64,000 bases of DNA from an uncultured Saprospiraceae bacterium (GCA_937951615.1 CALFBH010000075.1:1-64000); one strand, 5' to 3'. Shown: positions 30,978 through 40,824, counted from the first letter of the stretch. Notes: generated by a model from the sequence alone, not told the origin. A program made the numbers and translations.

Positions 30978-32200
30978 AAAATTTATTAATTATTATTCCT
31001 CATTTGAGTTCAGGAGGAGCCGAAAAATGTGCTGCAAATCTTTCTGATTTACTCAAGGAAAAGTACAAGGTATATATTGTTACTTTTTTTTCCGAGAAGC
31101 AATTCAAAACTTCTTATGCGTATCACGGAGAACTCCATTCCATCGGACAGAAATCAAGTACATCGAAATTTCAAAAAATAAGCAATACCATACAGCGGAT
31201 TACCTTTTTAAGGAAATTTAAAAAACAATACAACATTGATTATACAATCAGCTATCTATTCAATGCACATATCGCAAACGTTATCAGCAAAAGAAAAGAC
31301 AAAGTGATACTGGCTTTGAGTACCTACCTTTCGGCAAATGAAATTTTAATCAAAAGAAAAAAATGGATAACAAAATACTACAGAAAAGCAGATAAATTGG
31401 TCGCACTGAATAAGCGTGGTATGAATGACGTTGTAGATAATTTCGGTGTTTATCCACAATTACTTACTGTGATTCCCAATTTTTATGACGCTAAAGATAT
31501 TCAGAAAAATGCCAAAGAGCCTGTGCCAGAATGGGAAAACACAGCAGCTTATACCAAATTTCTACAGGTCGGCAGATTTACTTATGCTAAAGGGCAGTGG
31601 CATTTACTTCGCATATTCAAGGAAACGCTGAAACACACCCCAAATGCCAGGCTTTTCATCATAGGAGCAGGCGAAATGCAGGAATTTTTGACCGATTATG
31701 CGGCAGAATTGGGTTTGAAGTTACAAGACTTAACAAAGACAGAAGATAAAACACCAGACTTGAAAAACCATAACCTCATTTTTATGGGTTTTCTTTCCAA
31801 TCCATTTAAATACCTGCGTCAGTCAGATTTGTTTTTATTTACCAGCCTTTATGAAGGTTTTCCCAATGCCTTATCGGAAGCCATGATTTGTGGATGCAAG
31901 GTATTTAGTACAGACTGTACAACTGGACCCAGAGAATTAATAGCCCCCGAACAGAAAGCAATCCAAAATTATCCTTTTCATACGGATTATGGCGTTCTTT
32001 TTCCTGCTTTTAATGGCGAAAAAATTAATGTAAATCACCCCATTTTGCCAGAAGAACAATGTTGGATAGACACTTTAAAGAGATATGCCGATAAGCCTGA
32101 AATATATGACCAAATGGGCGAAAACGCTGAAAAAAGAATGAGGAAGTACGATAAAAACGAAGTCAAGCGTATGTGGATAGAGCTCATTGATAAGGTGTAA
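30974..32200 (+). CDS. Glycosyltransferase family 4
   Basis: A 408-residue GT-B enzyme with HLSSGGAEKCAANLS near 9-23 (GT4 acceptor-domain loop), LQVGRFTYAKGQWHLL near 197-212 and the donor-site LFTSLYEGFPNALSEAMICG near 290-309, holding the EX7E motif. It retains the configuration of the donor sugar in known relatives. It should act on a lipid-linked intermediate at the cytoplasmic face. An insertion near 250 (TKTEDKTPDLKNHN) is charged and unstructured. Confidence 0.9.
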   Translation: MKNLLIIIPHLSSGGAEKCAANLSDLLKEKYKVYIVTFFSEKQFKTSYAYHGELHSIGQKSSTSKFQKISNTIQRITFLRKFKKQYNIDYTISYLFNAHIANVISKRKDKVILALSTYLSANEILIKRKKWITKYYRKADKLVALNKRGMNDVVDNFGVYPQLLTVIPNFYDAKDIQKNAKEPVPEWENTAAYTKFLQVGRFTYAKGQWHLLRIFKETLKHTPNARLFIIGAGEMQEFLTDYAAELGLKLQDLTKTEDKTPDLKNHNLIFMGFLSNPFKYLRQSDLFLFTSLYEGFPNALSEAMICGCKVFSTDCTTGPRELIAPEQKAIQNYPFHTDYGVLFPAFNGEKINVNHPILPEEQCWIDTLKRYADKPEIYDQMGENAEKRMRKYDKNEVKRMWIELIDKV

Positions 32201-32245
32201 TCCACTTTGTTTTTTTGGAATTTAATACTTTGTAAATTTTACATT

Positions 32246-34153
32246 ATGTGTGGTATTTGTGGAATGGTAGATATAGCTGCCCCTCAAGAGGAATTTAGAG
32301 CAGCGTATATACAGAAGGCCAATGATAATATGCATCATCGTGGCCCCGATGAAGCAGGTGTATATGCCAATAACTGGGGAAGCATTGCTATGCGTCGATT
32401 ATCTATTATTGACCTAAGCAGTGGCTCACAACCCATTTACAACGAAGACAAAAGCATTGTCATCGTTATGAATGGCGAGATATACAATTATCGCGAACTC
32501 AGGGAGATGCTGATTGCCAAAGGACATCAATTCTCGACCAACTCTGATACAGAAACACTGGTACACCTGTATGAAGAATACGGAACTGAAATGCCGAAAT
32601 ACCTCAAAGGTATGTTTGCATTTTCCTTAATGGATAAAAAAAATAAACGACTCTTTTTGGGAAGAGATCGCTTTGGCGAAAAGCCACTTTTTTACTACCA
32701 TGATAAAAAAATGTTTGCTTTTGCGAGCGAACTAAAATCACTCCTTCAACATCCTGATATTCCCCGAAAAATCAATAAAACGGCCTTACTGTATTACCTC
32801 AATATATCTTTTGTACCCGACCCAATGACACTGCTAGAAGACATTAGCAGCCTGCCGCCGGGATATTGTATGTTGCTGGAAGCAGGAGAAATAAAAACAT
32901 GGGCCTACTTTGAAGTAGATTATAAACCAGACCATACACTTAAAACCGAACAAGATGTAACGGATATGTTGCGTCCCCTTCTGGAACAAGCCGTTATTCG
33001 CCAAAAAGTAAGTGATGTCCCACTAGGAGCTTTTTTGTCAGGCGGTATTGATTCGAGTACAGTCGTTGCGCTGTTACAAAAAAACAGCTCGGAGCGAGTC
33101 AAGACCTTCACGGTTAAATTTGAAGAAGCCACTTATGATGAAAGTCATATCGCCCGTGAAGTTGCTGAAAAACTGGGTACAGACCACCATGAGATTACCA
33201 TTCCGAATCAGAATTTTACAGAAGATATTTTTTGGAAAATTATAGATCATGTCGGCACGCCTTTCCCTGACTCCTCCGCGATTCCTACCTATTTTATCAG
33301 CAAAGAAATTCGTTCTTATGTAAAAGTTGCGCTGTCGGGCGACGGCGGCGACGAGCTTTTTGGAGGCTATCCGATATTCGACTGGTATCAAAAAGTACTG
33401 AAGCTGCGACAAGTACCTAAATTTGCACGGACAAGCATGCACGGTCTCCTTAATGCCTCCACAAACTTACCAGGCTTTCGAGATAGTTCAAAAGTCCGAC
33501 AAATCAGAAAAGCATTAGAGGCTGCGGCTGGTACACCGGAAGGGCTTGCAATGGTACTCAACCAAATGTTTAACAAAAAAGAAATTGCGGAACTGCTCCC
33601 TGATGCGTCCCAAAATCTGGAAGGTTTAGCGATTAAGCAGCCTAAAAATTGGAAAAACTGGACACCTTTGCGGCAAATTATGCACCACCACATCAAGTAT
33701 AATCTGCCCCTCGATATGCTTATTAAAGTGGATCGGATGAGTATGGCAAATTCGCTCGAAGTCCGTGCGCCTTTTCTCGATCCTGATTTGTTTGAGGCTT
33801 CCGCCAAATTACCAGACAAATTTTTGATGCAAAAAGGAGTTGGAAAATTGGCCATCCGCAAGTTAATGGAAAATGATTTGCCAGAGAGTGTGTTCAATCA
33901 CCCTAAAAGTGGATTTAGTATTCCCCTACACAAATATCAAAATGAAGTTTTTGTCAAACTTGCACAATCGTTTTTTGAAAGTGACAATCCCGTTGTTCAG
34001 CTTTTTGATAAAACAGCATTGCAGAATATCCTGAGAAGAGGACTGGACGCACAAACCGATAACGCCCAGCACTCCGTTTATAAAGCCAGTCACCAACTCT
34101 GGACACTGATGCAGCTTTTTGGCTGGGCAGAACGATTTAAAGTTACAACATGA
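32246..34153 (+). CDS. asnB: Glutamine-dependent asparagine synthetase-like amidotransferase
   Basis: A 635-residue two-domain protein. The start is fixed at ATG 32246 because Cys2 (MCGICGMVD) is the N-terminal nucleophile of the glutaminase domain; the 13 codons upstream in frame are not part of the protein. The synthetase domain has SGGIDSSTVVALL, the ATP pyrophosphatase loop. In surface-glycan clusters such proteins are thought to form amides on uronic acids or amino acids (WbpS/AsnB-like), not free asparagine. A second copy lies at 35270, separated by a glycosyltransferase, so both likely serve the same polymer. Overlaps the next gene by 4 bases. Confidence 0.88.
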   Translation: MCGICGMVDIAAPQEEFRAAYIQKANDNMHHRGPDEAGVYANNWGSIAMRRLSIIDLSSGSQPIYNEDKSIVIVMNGEIYNYRELREMLIAKGHQFSTNSDTETLVHLYEEYGTEMPKYLKGMFAFSLMDKKNKRLFLGRDRFGEKPLFYYHDKKMFAFASELKSLLQHPDIPRKINKTALLYYLNISFVPDPMTLLEDISSLPPGYCMLLEAGEIKTWAYFEVDYKPDHTLKTEQDVTDMLRPLLEQAVIRQKVSDVPLGAFLSGGIDSSTVVALLQKNSSERVKTFTVKFEEATYDESHIAREVAEKLGTDHHEITIPNQNFTEDIFWKIIDHVGTPFPDSSAIPTYFISKEIRSYVKVALSGDGGDELFGGYPIFDWYQKVLKLRQVPKFARTSMHGLLNASTNLPGFRDSSKVRQIRKALEAAAGTPEGLAMVLNQMFNKKEIAELLPDASQNLEGLAIKQPKNWKNWTPLRQIMHHHIKYNLPLDMLIKVDRMSMANSLEVRAPFLDPDLFEASAKLPDKFLMQKGVGKLAIRKLMENDLPESVFNHPKSGFSIPLHKYQNEVFVKLAQSFFESDNPVVQLFDKTALQNILRRGLDAQTDNAQHSVYKASHQLWTLMQLFGWAERFKVTT

Positions 34154-35256
34154 AAAGACGACGGATACTTTTTGTCGGCTCTTTTAAAAAAGCCGCTAAA
34201 GATGGCAGTGTAGGTGGGCAAATGTTTGCCTGTAAAACTTTGCTGGAAAGCCCTATTAGCGATGATGTAGACTGGTTGCTCATAGATTCCACCGCAGATT
34301 CTAACAAAAACCCATCCCTGCTAAAAAGATTAAGAAAAGCATTCAGGCGTTTACTGCGTTTTTATTATTTTTTATTATTCAAACGTTTTAAGACAGCATT
34401 GATTTTTACAGTTGGCGGTGGAAGTTTTATTGAAAAGGGGAGTATGGCTCTGATGAGTAAGTTGTTTGGTAAAACAGTTGTCATTGCACCACGTTCTGGC
34501 CTTATACCAGAGGATTACAAGCGTTCAGGCTTTATGCGAAAATTTATTCCTTATGTTATTCGTAAAGTTGACTACGTGATATGTCAGGGAGAAAACTGGA
34601 AAGAATTTTATCAGGGAATTTCTAATTCAAAAGATGAAAAATTCATTGTCATTCAAAATTGGTTGAATGCCGAACCTTATTTTAATATCCATAGAAATGG
34701 ACAGCTTAATCATCAGATTAACATCTTATTTTTGTCCTGGTTAAATGAGCAAAAAGGCATTTTTGATCTAATTGATGCAGCTAAAAATATTTTAGAAAAA
34801 CATAAAAATGTCCGGTTCTGGATATGTGGAGAAGGCGTCGATTCAGAATCGGCAAGAGCCAAAGTTACTGAATACGGACTAGATGATTTTTTTGATTTTA
34901 AAGGCTGGACCGTTGGCGATGATAAAATGAAAGTATTGGCAGAGGCGGACATGTATGTATTGCCTTCCTATTTTGAAGGTTTTCCAAATTCTTTGATGGA
35001 AGCAATGGCTGCTGGTTTGCCAGTTGTTGCAACGACTGTCGGGTCTATTCCTGAATTAGTATCTTCTACAAAAAATGGTTTGCTTTATGAAGCTGGTGAT
35101 GTCAAAGCACTTCAGACTGCTCTTGAAACACTCATTGTGCAGCCTGATATGAGAAAGACTGTAGCAAAGAAGGCACAGGAAACGATCAAAACGAATAATA
35201 CCATAGACGTGGCTTTACAGAAATATGACGAGCTGTTTGCCCGACTCAATTCATAA
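34150..35256 (+). CDS. Glycosyltransferase family 4
   Basis: A 368-residue GT-B enzyme. The N-terminal domain has LFVGSFKKAAKDGSVGGQM and TVGGGSFIEKG; the C-terminal domain has LFLSWLNEQKGIFDLIDAAK near 195-214 and LPSYFEGFPNSLMEAMAAG near 275-293, with the EX7E motif. It lies between the two AsnB genes and overlaps the first by 4 bases, so it is co-translated with it. A sugar linked to the amidated residue is a reasonable but untested target. Confidence 0.9.
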   Translation: MKRRRILFVGSFKKAAKDGSVGGQMFACKTLLESPISDDVDWLLIDSTADSNKNPSLLKRLRKAFRRLLRFYYFLLFKRFKTALIFTVGGGSFIEKGSMALMSKLFGKTVVIAPRSGLIPEDYKRSGFMRKFIPYVIRKVDYVICQGENWKEFYQGISNSKDEKFIVIQNWLNAEPYFNIHRNGQLNHQINILFLSWLNEQKGIFDLIDAAKNILEKHKNVRFWICGEGVDSESARAKVTEYGLDDFFDFKGWTVGDDKMKVLAEADMYVLPSYFEGFPNSLMEAMAAGLPVVATTVGSIPELVSSTKNGLLYEAGDVKALQTALETLIVQPDMRKTVAKKAQETIKTNNTIDVALQKYDELFARLNS

Positions 35257-35269
35257 CAGAAATAATCTA

Positions 35270-37165
35270 ATGTGTGGAATAATAGGACTTTGTACTCATA
35301 ATGCTGGCGAACTCATTGAAGTTGCCAATCGCTCTATTGCCCATCGTGGGCCAGACGATCAAGGTGTATATACGCATGAAGGCATCGCGCTCGGACATCA
35401 GCGACTATCTATTCTCGACTTATCTCCAACAGGAAATCAGCCAATGTTTTCTGCTGATGGAGATTACGTGATGATTTTTAATGGTGAAATATACAACCAC
35501 GAAGATATACGCCAGAAAATTGCCCACAAATATCCCTTTCGCTCTTCCGGTGATTCAGAGACTTTGTTGTATGGCTATATAGAATATGGAGCAGATATAC
35601 TGAATCAACTCAATGGTATTTTTGCTTTTGCGATTTATCAAAAATCATCGCAAAAACTATTTATTGCCCGTGACCAGTTGGGGATAAAACCGCTGTATTA
35701 TTATCATAAAAACAAGCAATTCTTCTTTGGCTCGGAAATCAAATCATTTATCCAGATTCCAGGATTTGATAAAACCATAGACCATACTGCACTTGTCAAT
35801 TATCTACATTATTTATGGTCGCCAGGTACGCAAACGCCTTTCCAATATGTAAAAAAACTATCCGCAGGGCATTACGTAGAGTTAGATGTCAAACAGCCCG
35901 AAAAATTTCAAATTCATAAATATTATGAAATTCCCTTTACAGGAAAAACAGTGGAGAAAAGTGAGCAGGAGTGGTTTGAAGAGTTAGACGAACGACTGAC
36001 GACTGCGGTTCAACGACAGATGTTGTCTGATGTTCCTGTAGGGTTTTTTCTCTCTGGCGGCTTGGATTCCAGTGGGCTGGTCGCAATGGCTAGAAAACTG
36101 AATCCTGACCGAAAAATCCAGTGTTACACGATTGATACAGGTTCGCAGAATATGAACAGCGATGGTTCGGAAAACGATTTGCAGTACGCAAAAAAAGTAG
36201 CCAAACACCTTAATGTCGATCTGGACATTATAAAAACCGACCTCAATATTCTTGATAACTTTGACAAAATGGTCTGGCACTTGGATGAACCACAAGGCGA
36301 CCCCGCGCCACTCAATGTATATAACATCAGCAAAAAAGCCAGAGCAGAAGGACATGTTGTATTGATTGGTGGAACTGGTGGCGATGATATGTTTTCTGGT
36401 TATCGTAGGCATCAGGCACTTAGGCTGGAGAAATATTTTCGTCGTGTTCCCACATTTGCGGGTGGTTTGATGAAGTCAGTAGGGCAACGACTGAATACCC
36501 ATAATACCACAGGACGTCGACTACAAAAACTGACTAAGCACCTGGATAAAAGTCCAATGGATCGCCTAGCAGGATACTATGAATGGATAGCACTGGAACG
36601 AAATATCGGACTGTTTCACACGGACATTCAGGAACAGATTGCCGACCACGATCCAGCAAATTACCTCAAAGACGGACTGAAAAATATTCCCAATGAAAAA
36701 GAACCGCTCAACCATCTGTTGTATTGGGACATGAAATATTTTCTTACCGATCATAATCTTAATTATACCGATAAACTCAGCATGGCTGCGGGAGTAGAAG
36801 TGCGCGTGCCTTTTCTTGATTTGGAATTGATAGAGTTTAGCACTCGCTTGCCTGTAAATATTAAAATGAAAGGCAACGAAACGAAATATATTCTGCGAAA
36901 AACAATGGAAAAATACCTACCCCACGATGTAATTTACCGTCCAAAGACAGGATTTGGCGCACCAGTACGCAAGTGGATAAATAGTGATCTGGAAGATATG
37001 ATACAAGATTACCTTTCAGAAGAAAATATCATTCGACGAGGCATTTTCAATCACAAAAATATTCGTCAATTAATTGAAGACAACAAAAAAGGAAAAATAG
37101 ACGTAGCTTATACTATATTTACTTTACTCGCTATCGAAAGCTGGTTCAGGCAATTTGTGGATTGA
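35270..37165 (+). CDS. asnB: Glutamine-dependent asparagine synthetase-like amidotransferase, second copy
   Basis: A 631-residue protein starting with MCGIIGLCTHN, where Cys2 is the glutaminase nucleophile; this fixes the start at 35270, and 15 upstream in-frame codons overlap the previous gene's end. The synthetase loop is SGGLDSSGLVAM. It differs from the copy at 32246 throughout (for example YTIDTGSQNMNSDGSEND replaces the shorter region there), so it is an old paralog, not a recent duplication. Likely amidates a second position or a different acid in the same polymer (inference). Confidence 0.88.
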   Translation: MCGIIGLCTHNAGELIEVANRSIAHRGPDDQGVYTHEGIALGHQRLSILDLSPTGNQPMFSADGDYVMIFNGEIYNHEDIRQKIAHKYPFRSSGDSETLLYGYIEYGADILNQLNGIFAFAIYQKSSQKLFIARDQLGIKPLYYYHKNKQFFFGSEIKSFIQIPGFDKTIDHTALVNYLHYLWSPGTQTPFQYVKKLSAGHYVELDVKQPEKFQIHKYYEIPFTGKTVEKSEQEWFEELDERLTTAVQRQMLSDVPVGFFLSGGLDSSGLVAMARKLNPDRKIQCYTIDTGSQNMNSDGSENDLQYAKKVAKHLNVDLDIIKTDLNILDNFDKMVWHLDEPQGDPAPLNVYNISKKARAEGHVVLIGGTGGDDMFSGYRRHQALRLEKYFRRVPTFAGGLMKSVGQRLNTHNTTGRRLQKLTKHLDKSPMDRLAGYYEWIALERNIGLFHTDIQEQIADHDPANYLKDGLKNIPNEKEPLNHLLYWDMKYFLTDHNLNYTDKLSMAAGVEVRVPFLDLELIEFSTRLPVNIKMKGNETKYILRKTMEKYLPHDVIYRPKTGFGAPVRKWINSDLEDMIQDYLSEENIIRRGIFNHKNIRQLIEDNKKGKIDVAYTIFTLLAIESWFRQFVD

Positions 37166-37175
37166 AACGAAGGAA

Positions 37176-37205
37176 AAAACTTAGCGTCTTTGCGCCTTTG
37201 CGAGA
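37176..37205. repeat. CTTAGCGTCTTTGCG repeat before a methyltransferase gene
   Basis: AACTTAGCGTCTTTGCG followed by CCTTTGCGAG. The first part matches one arm of the inverted repeat at 12424-12475. It is a single arm here, so it does not form the same hairpin. Confidence 0.55.
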
Positions 37206-37243
37206 GAAAAGCAATAATAAAGTCTAATACTAAAGGAGAAAAT

Positions 37244-38053
37244 ATGAATACAGAGAAACAACTGGTCAAAGATTTCTGGAATGAAGCTTCCTGTGGAGAA
37301 GAGTTGTATATGAAAGGAGACGAGCTGAGGAAACAATACGAAAACCAGCTCAAAATAAGATATGAATTAGAACCGTTTATTCCGCCATTTGCCCAATTCG
37401 ACGAGCAAAAAGGTAAAAAGGTGCTGGAAATTGGCGTTGGCCTAGGGGCAGATCATCAGCGATTTGCAGAGGCGGGAGCTATATTGTCTGGCTGCGACCT
37501 CACAGAAAGAGCCATTGAGAATACAGGAAAAAGATTTGAACTGTTTGGTTTGAAGTCCGACTTGAGGGTGGCTGATGCAGAAAATCTGCCTTATGCAGAT
37601 GGAGAATTTGACACAGTTTATTCCTGGGGGGTTATTCATCATAGTCCGAATACACCAAAGGCAGTAGCAGAAATTCATCGTATTCTAAAGCCTGGTGGCA
37701 CTTCAAAAATTATGATTTATCACAAAAACGCGATGGTTGGATATATGCTTTGGGCGCGTTATGGTTTAATGAAATTCAAGCCATTTACAAGTTTAGAAAC
37801 AATCTACTCAAAGTATCTGGAAAGTCCAGGAACGAAGGCCTATACGGTAGAAGAAGCCGAAAAAATGTTCAGCCAATTCAGTAAAGTCAATGTTGATACA
37901 GTGCTCACCCATGGAGATTTGCTGAGTTCGCAAGCTGGGCAAAGACATGAAGGAAAACTGCTTGATATCGCTCGGAAAATTTATCCAAGGGGTATTATCC
38001 GACGCTTTTTTCCTAAAAGCGGCTTGTTTATGTTGATTAGTGTGACCAAGTGA
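37244..38053 (+). CDS. SAM-dependent methyltransferase (copy 1 of a flanking pair)
   Basis: A 269-residue class I methyltransferase with LEIGVGLGADHQRFAEAGA near 73-91 (motif I), AENLPYADGEFDTVYSWGV (motifs II to IV) and WGVIHHSPNTPKAVAEIHRI, the canonical methyltransferase-11 stretch. The start is ATG 37244, preceded by AAAGGAGAAAAT, one of few convincing Shine-Dalgarno sequences in the window; codons upstream in frame are probably untranslated. A paralog lies at 40009, on the other side of a secreted glycosidase-like gene. It may methylate a sugar of the polymer or a lipid intermediate. Confidence 0.85.
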   Translation: MNTEKQLVKDFWNEASCGEELYMKGDELRKQYENQLKIRYELEPFIPPFAQFDEQKGKKVLEIGVGLGADHQRFAEAGAILSGCDLTERAIENTGKRFELFGLKSDLRVADAENLPYADGEFDTVYSWGVIHHSPNTPKAVAEIHRILKPGGTSKIMIYHKNAMVGYMLWARYGLMKFKPFTSLETIYSKYLESPGTKAYTVEEAEKMFSQFSKVNVDTVLTHGDLLSSQAGQRHEGKLLDIARKIYPRGIIRRFFPKSGLFMLISVTK

Positions 38054-38107
38054 TATGGAACTTGGAATGGCATTTGTCTTAAAACATTCAAAGTAATTTT
38101 TGAAATC

Positions 38108-39889
38108 ATGAAGAATAATGCATACTTATTGAAGCTATTAGCTGTCGCGCTCATAATAATGACAGGAACGACTGGTTTTGCACAGGTAGATTTGTCGGGT
38201 AAACATATTTCAAGAACCAATTCAAATCTGTTGACTTACGAAGACAGCAAACTCCCCCGTCCGAGCAATACTGCAAAGTGGAAACACATTTTTAAAGGCC
38301 AGGCTGCATGGAAGAAGAAAGATATAGACAAGCATGTTCTTTGGAGCAATCAGTATTCTTACGATACAGGAACAGGAAGTTTTAAATTATCCACGCCTGG
38401 TTCAAAAGACAAGGTCATCATGGATAATCTTGTGCTTGAAGGTGGCAAGACTTATACGATCTCCATGAGATGTCTGGCACCTTTTGCTGCTCCTTCTCCT
38501 GTTTTACTTGTGCAGGTATCTCGCAAACACAAGGGCAAATACATCAATGACTTCAATCAAATGTTTGGACCTGGTGAGGCAAATAAATGGGAGGCATTTA
38601 CCTTCTTTTTTGATCTGGCTCCTGATGATGACAGTATTCGTATTCAAATCATGAATTATCAACAGCCAACTAAGGGAAGGGTGGGAATGACCACAGCTTA
38701 TGTTGATGATATATATTTGGGAAAGGGCAAAGGATTTGCAGAACCACCTTCGGCTAAAATGCCTTTTACGGGAACCAATACGCGGATAGATGAATTGGGG
38801 AATATTGAAGTCAAGGAAAACGGCTTGTGGAAACCGTTTTTCCCTTTTATTATTTATCCTGACGGACGCAGGGATTTGTTGAAAAACGAATCTACGCCAC
38901 TTGATGACGGTTGGAAACTATATGCCCACCAGGGCTTCAATGCTGTCGTCACGGGAGCTGATAACACAACAGTTAAAAGTGCCATAAAATCGGGCTTGCG
39001 CCCACTTTTTAGCCTTGGATTTTATTACGGCAAAGCGAAAAGCAAACAATATCAAAATTTTGCACATCTGGAAAAAAGACTGACCGAATTAAAAAATAAA
39101 GGTTTATACGACCAAATCCTCTTTTATTATATTGACAATGAAGTTCATGGGACATGGAAACCTATGAAAGCCGTAACGGATTATGTTATTAATTGGGAAA
39201 AAGCAAATTATGGTAAGTCCAGAACACCCATTTATATGCTCAATGGCACAACGGGTTTGGCACCTAAATATAAAAATGCCCATTCTCGGGTAGCCGATTT
39301 TACAGGCACTTATATTCGTTCTAAGCAATTTGCTACAGATCGCTTTATCGCTTTGGATAATCCAGCCAATCAGAAAATGCCAGTCGTCATTGCTCAGTTG
39401 AATGGCAACAAAATGCCATTGCGCACCCGGCTTTACGGAGCGATAGCACATGGCGCAAGAGGCATGGGATACTGGAGAGATTTTGCGCCCACCAATAAGC
39501 CAGGAAAAAAGGTCTATCTGGCTTCACGAGATATTACAAAAACGCCCTGGTGGAAGGATTTTCCGGATATTGTACAGGAAGTGAAAGACATGATGCCTCT
39601 TATCCGACAGCCCCACTGGACAACCTGGAAAGTAAGCTGTAATAACGAATATGTTGATATCGGAACCCGTGTCTATGAGAATAAAGGCTACCTCATTGTT
39701 GCCAATTATAATCAGGAAGCAGTAGAAGTGACTTTCGAGGTGGACGGACTGCCTTTTTCATCTTGTCCAGTCGAAGATTATTTCTCCCCTCACAAACAGG
39801 TAGCCTATATGACTAATTCATCTTTTACGATAAGTATTCCCGCACATGGTGTTGGGGTGTATTGTTTGAATAAAAAAATAAAAAAATAG
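38108..39889 (+). CDS. Secreted glycoside-hydrolase-like protein with carbohydrate-binding-type domain
   Basis: A 593-residue protein with a signal peptide (residues 1-25, ending TGFAQ). Residues about 60-205 form a beta-sandwich of carbohydrate-binding type (KVIMDNLVLEGGKTYTISM, TTAYVDDIYLG). Residues about 225-520 look like a TIM-barrel hydrolase, with FYYIDNEVHGTW near 340, where the Asn-Glu pair resembles a GH-A clan acid/base motif, and YGAIAHGARGMGYW, typical of barrel strand 8. A small C-terminal beta domain follows. It may trim or remodel the polysaccharide outside the cytoplasm, as such hydrolases do in other capsule loci. I cannot assign a GH family. Confidence 0.65.
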   Translation: MKNNAYLLKLLAVALIIMTGTTGFAQVDLSGKHISRTNSNLLTYEDSKLPRPSNTAKWKHIFKGQAAWKKKDIDKHVLWSNQYSYDTGTGSFKLSTPGSKDKVIMDNLVLEGGKTYTISMRCLAPFAAPSPVLLVQVSRKHKGKYINDFNQMFGPGEANKWEAFTFFFDLAPDDDSIRIQIMNYQQPTKGRVGMTTAYVDDIYLGKGKGFAEPPSAKMPFTGTNTRIDELGNIEVKENGLWKPFFPFIIYPDGRRDLLKNESTPLDDGWKLYAHQGFNAVVTGADNTTVKSAIKSGLRPLFSLGFYYGKAKSKQYQNFAHLEKRLTELKNKGLYDQILFYYIDNEVHGTWKPMKAVTDYVINWEKANYGKSRTPIYMLNGTTGLAPKYKNAHSRVADFTGTYIRSKQFATDRFIALDNPANQKMPVVIAQLNGNKMPLRTRLYGAIAHGARGMGYWRDFAPTNKPGKKVYLASRDITKTPWWKDFPDIVQEVKDMMPLIRQPHWTTWKVSCNNEYVDIGTRVYENKGYLIVANYNQEAVEVTFEVDGLPFSSCPVEDYFSPHKQVAYMTNSSFTISIPAHGVGVYCLNKKIKK

Positions 39890-39906
39890 TTTAGTGAAAT
39901 GAATTA

Positions 39907-39939
39907 AATAGGCTACCGAAAATGGCGTAGCTATTTTTT
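39907..39939 (+). terminator. Rho-independent terminator
   Basis: AATA-G-GCTAC at 39907-39916 pairs with GTAGCTATT at 39927-39935 (one bulged G) around a GAAAA-containing loop, and the stem runs into six T (39934-39939). It follows the glycosidase-like gene by 17 bases and precedes a promoter at 39963. It would separate the second methyltransferase transcript from the upstream operon. Confidence 0.75.
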
Positions 39940-39962
39940 CTTATTCCCTTACTTAAATTCCT

Positions 39963-39970
39963 TACCTTTG
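39963..39970 (+). promoter_or_regulatory. Bacteroidota -7 box (TACCTTTG) for the second methyltransferase
   Basis: TACCTTTG fits TAnnTTTG and lies 39 bases before the ATG at 40009, right after the terminator. The upstream TTG element is not clear. Good positional support, moderate sequence support. Confidence 0.6.
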
Positions 39971-40008
39971 CACTCACAAAGTTGAAAATTGCATTAAAAA
40001 ATAACGTT

Positions 40009-40824
40009 ATGAATTTAGAAGCTGACAAACAACTTGTTCACGACTTTTGGAATGAAGCGTCATGCGGAGAAAACCTCTATATGAAGGGGGAAGATAGAAA
40101 AGAGCAATTCAAGAATCAGATGAAGGAGCGGTATAGAATAGAGCCTGAGATACTTGAATTTGCAGACTTCCCTTCTTTTAAAGGAAAAAAGACACTGGAA
40201 GTTGGTGTAGGACTTGGTGCAGACCATCAAATGCTCGCTGAAGGTGGTGCGGATTTGCATGGTATTGACCTGACACCAAGAGCGATTAAAAATACAAAAG
40301 AAAGATTGGAATTGTTTGGTTTGACCTCCAAACTACAGGTGGCTGATGCAGAAAATCTACCTTTCAAAGATGGAGAGTTTGAAGCGGTATATTCATGGGG
40401 CGTCATACTTGCCAGCCCTTCTCCCGAAAAAGCAGCAGATGAAATATATCGTATCCTAGAACCAGGAGGTATTGCCAAAGTAATGATTTACAAAAGAAAA
40501 TCTATGGTTGGTTATATGCTCTGGACAAGATATGCTTTGATGCGTCTCCGTCCTTTTACGAGTTTGGATGAAATATATGCCAAATACCTGGAAAGCCCAG
40601 GGACTAATGTATACTCTGTGAAAGAAGCACGCGAAATGTTTGGAAAATTCAGCTCGGTCGAAATAACCAGTACCCTCACACACGGAGATTTACTGACGTC
40701 AAAAGCCGGACAAAGACATGAAGGTTTCTGGCTGAATCTGGCTAGAAAAATATATCCAAGAGCAATCGTTAAAAAACTCCTGCCTAGTCATGGTTTGTTT
40801 ATGATGATTAAGGCAATAAAGTAA
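40009..40824 (+). CDS. SAM-dependent methyltransferase (copy 2 of a flanking pair)
   Basis: A 271-residue paralog of the protein at 37244, colinear along its length (LEVGVGLGADHQMLAEGGA motif I; identical KAGQRHEG-like C-terminal motif). One difference is notable: the canonical WGVIHHSPNT stretch reads WGVILASPSP here, so both histidines are lost. Substrate or position specificity has probably changed. Start ATG 40009 is chosen because the 9 upstream in-frame codons are A-rich leader. It has its own promoter. Confidence 0.85.
   Translation: MNLEADKQLVHDFWNEASCGENLYMKGEDRKEQFKNQMKERYRIEPEILEFADFPSFKGKKTLEVGVGLGADHQMLAEGGADLHGIDLTPRAIKNTKERLELFGLTSKLQVADAENLPFKDGEFEAVYSWGVILASPSPEKAADEIYRILEPGGIAKVMIYKRKSMVGYMLWTRYALMRLRPFTSLDEIYAKYLESPGTNVYSVKEAREMFGKFSSVEITSTLTHGDLLTSKAGQRHEGFWLNLARKIYPRAIVKKLLPSHGLFMMIKAIK

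Noticed and set aside
32207-32245. Extended N-terminus of the first AsnB (13 residues)
   Set aside because: The catalytic Cys must be residue 2 after Met removal, so the start is 32246. The same argument sets 35270 for the second copy.
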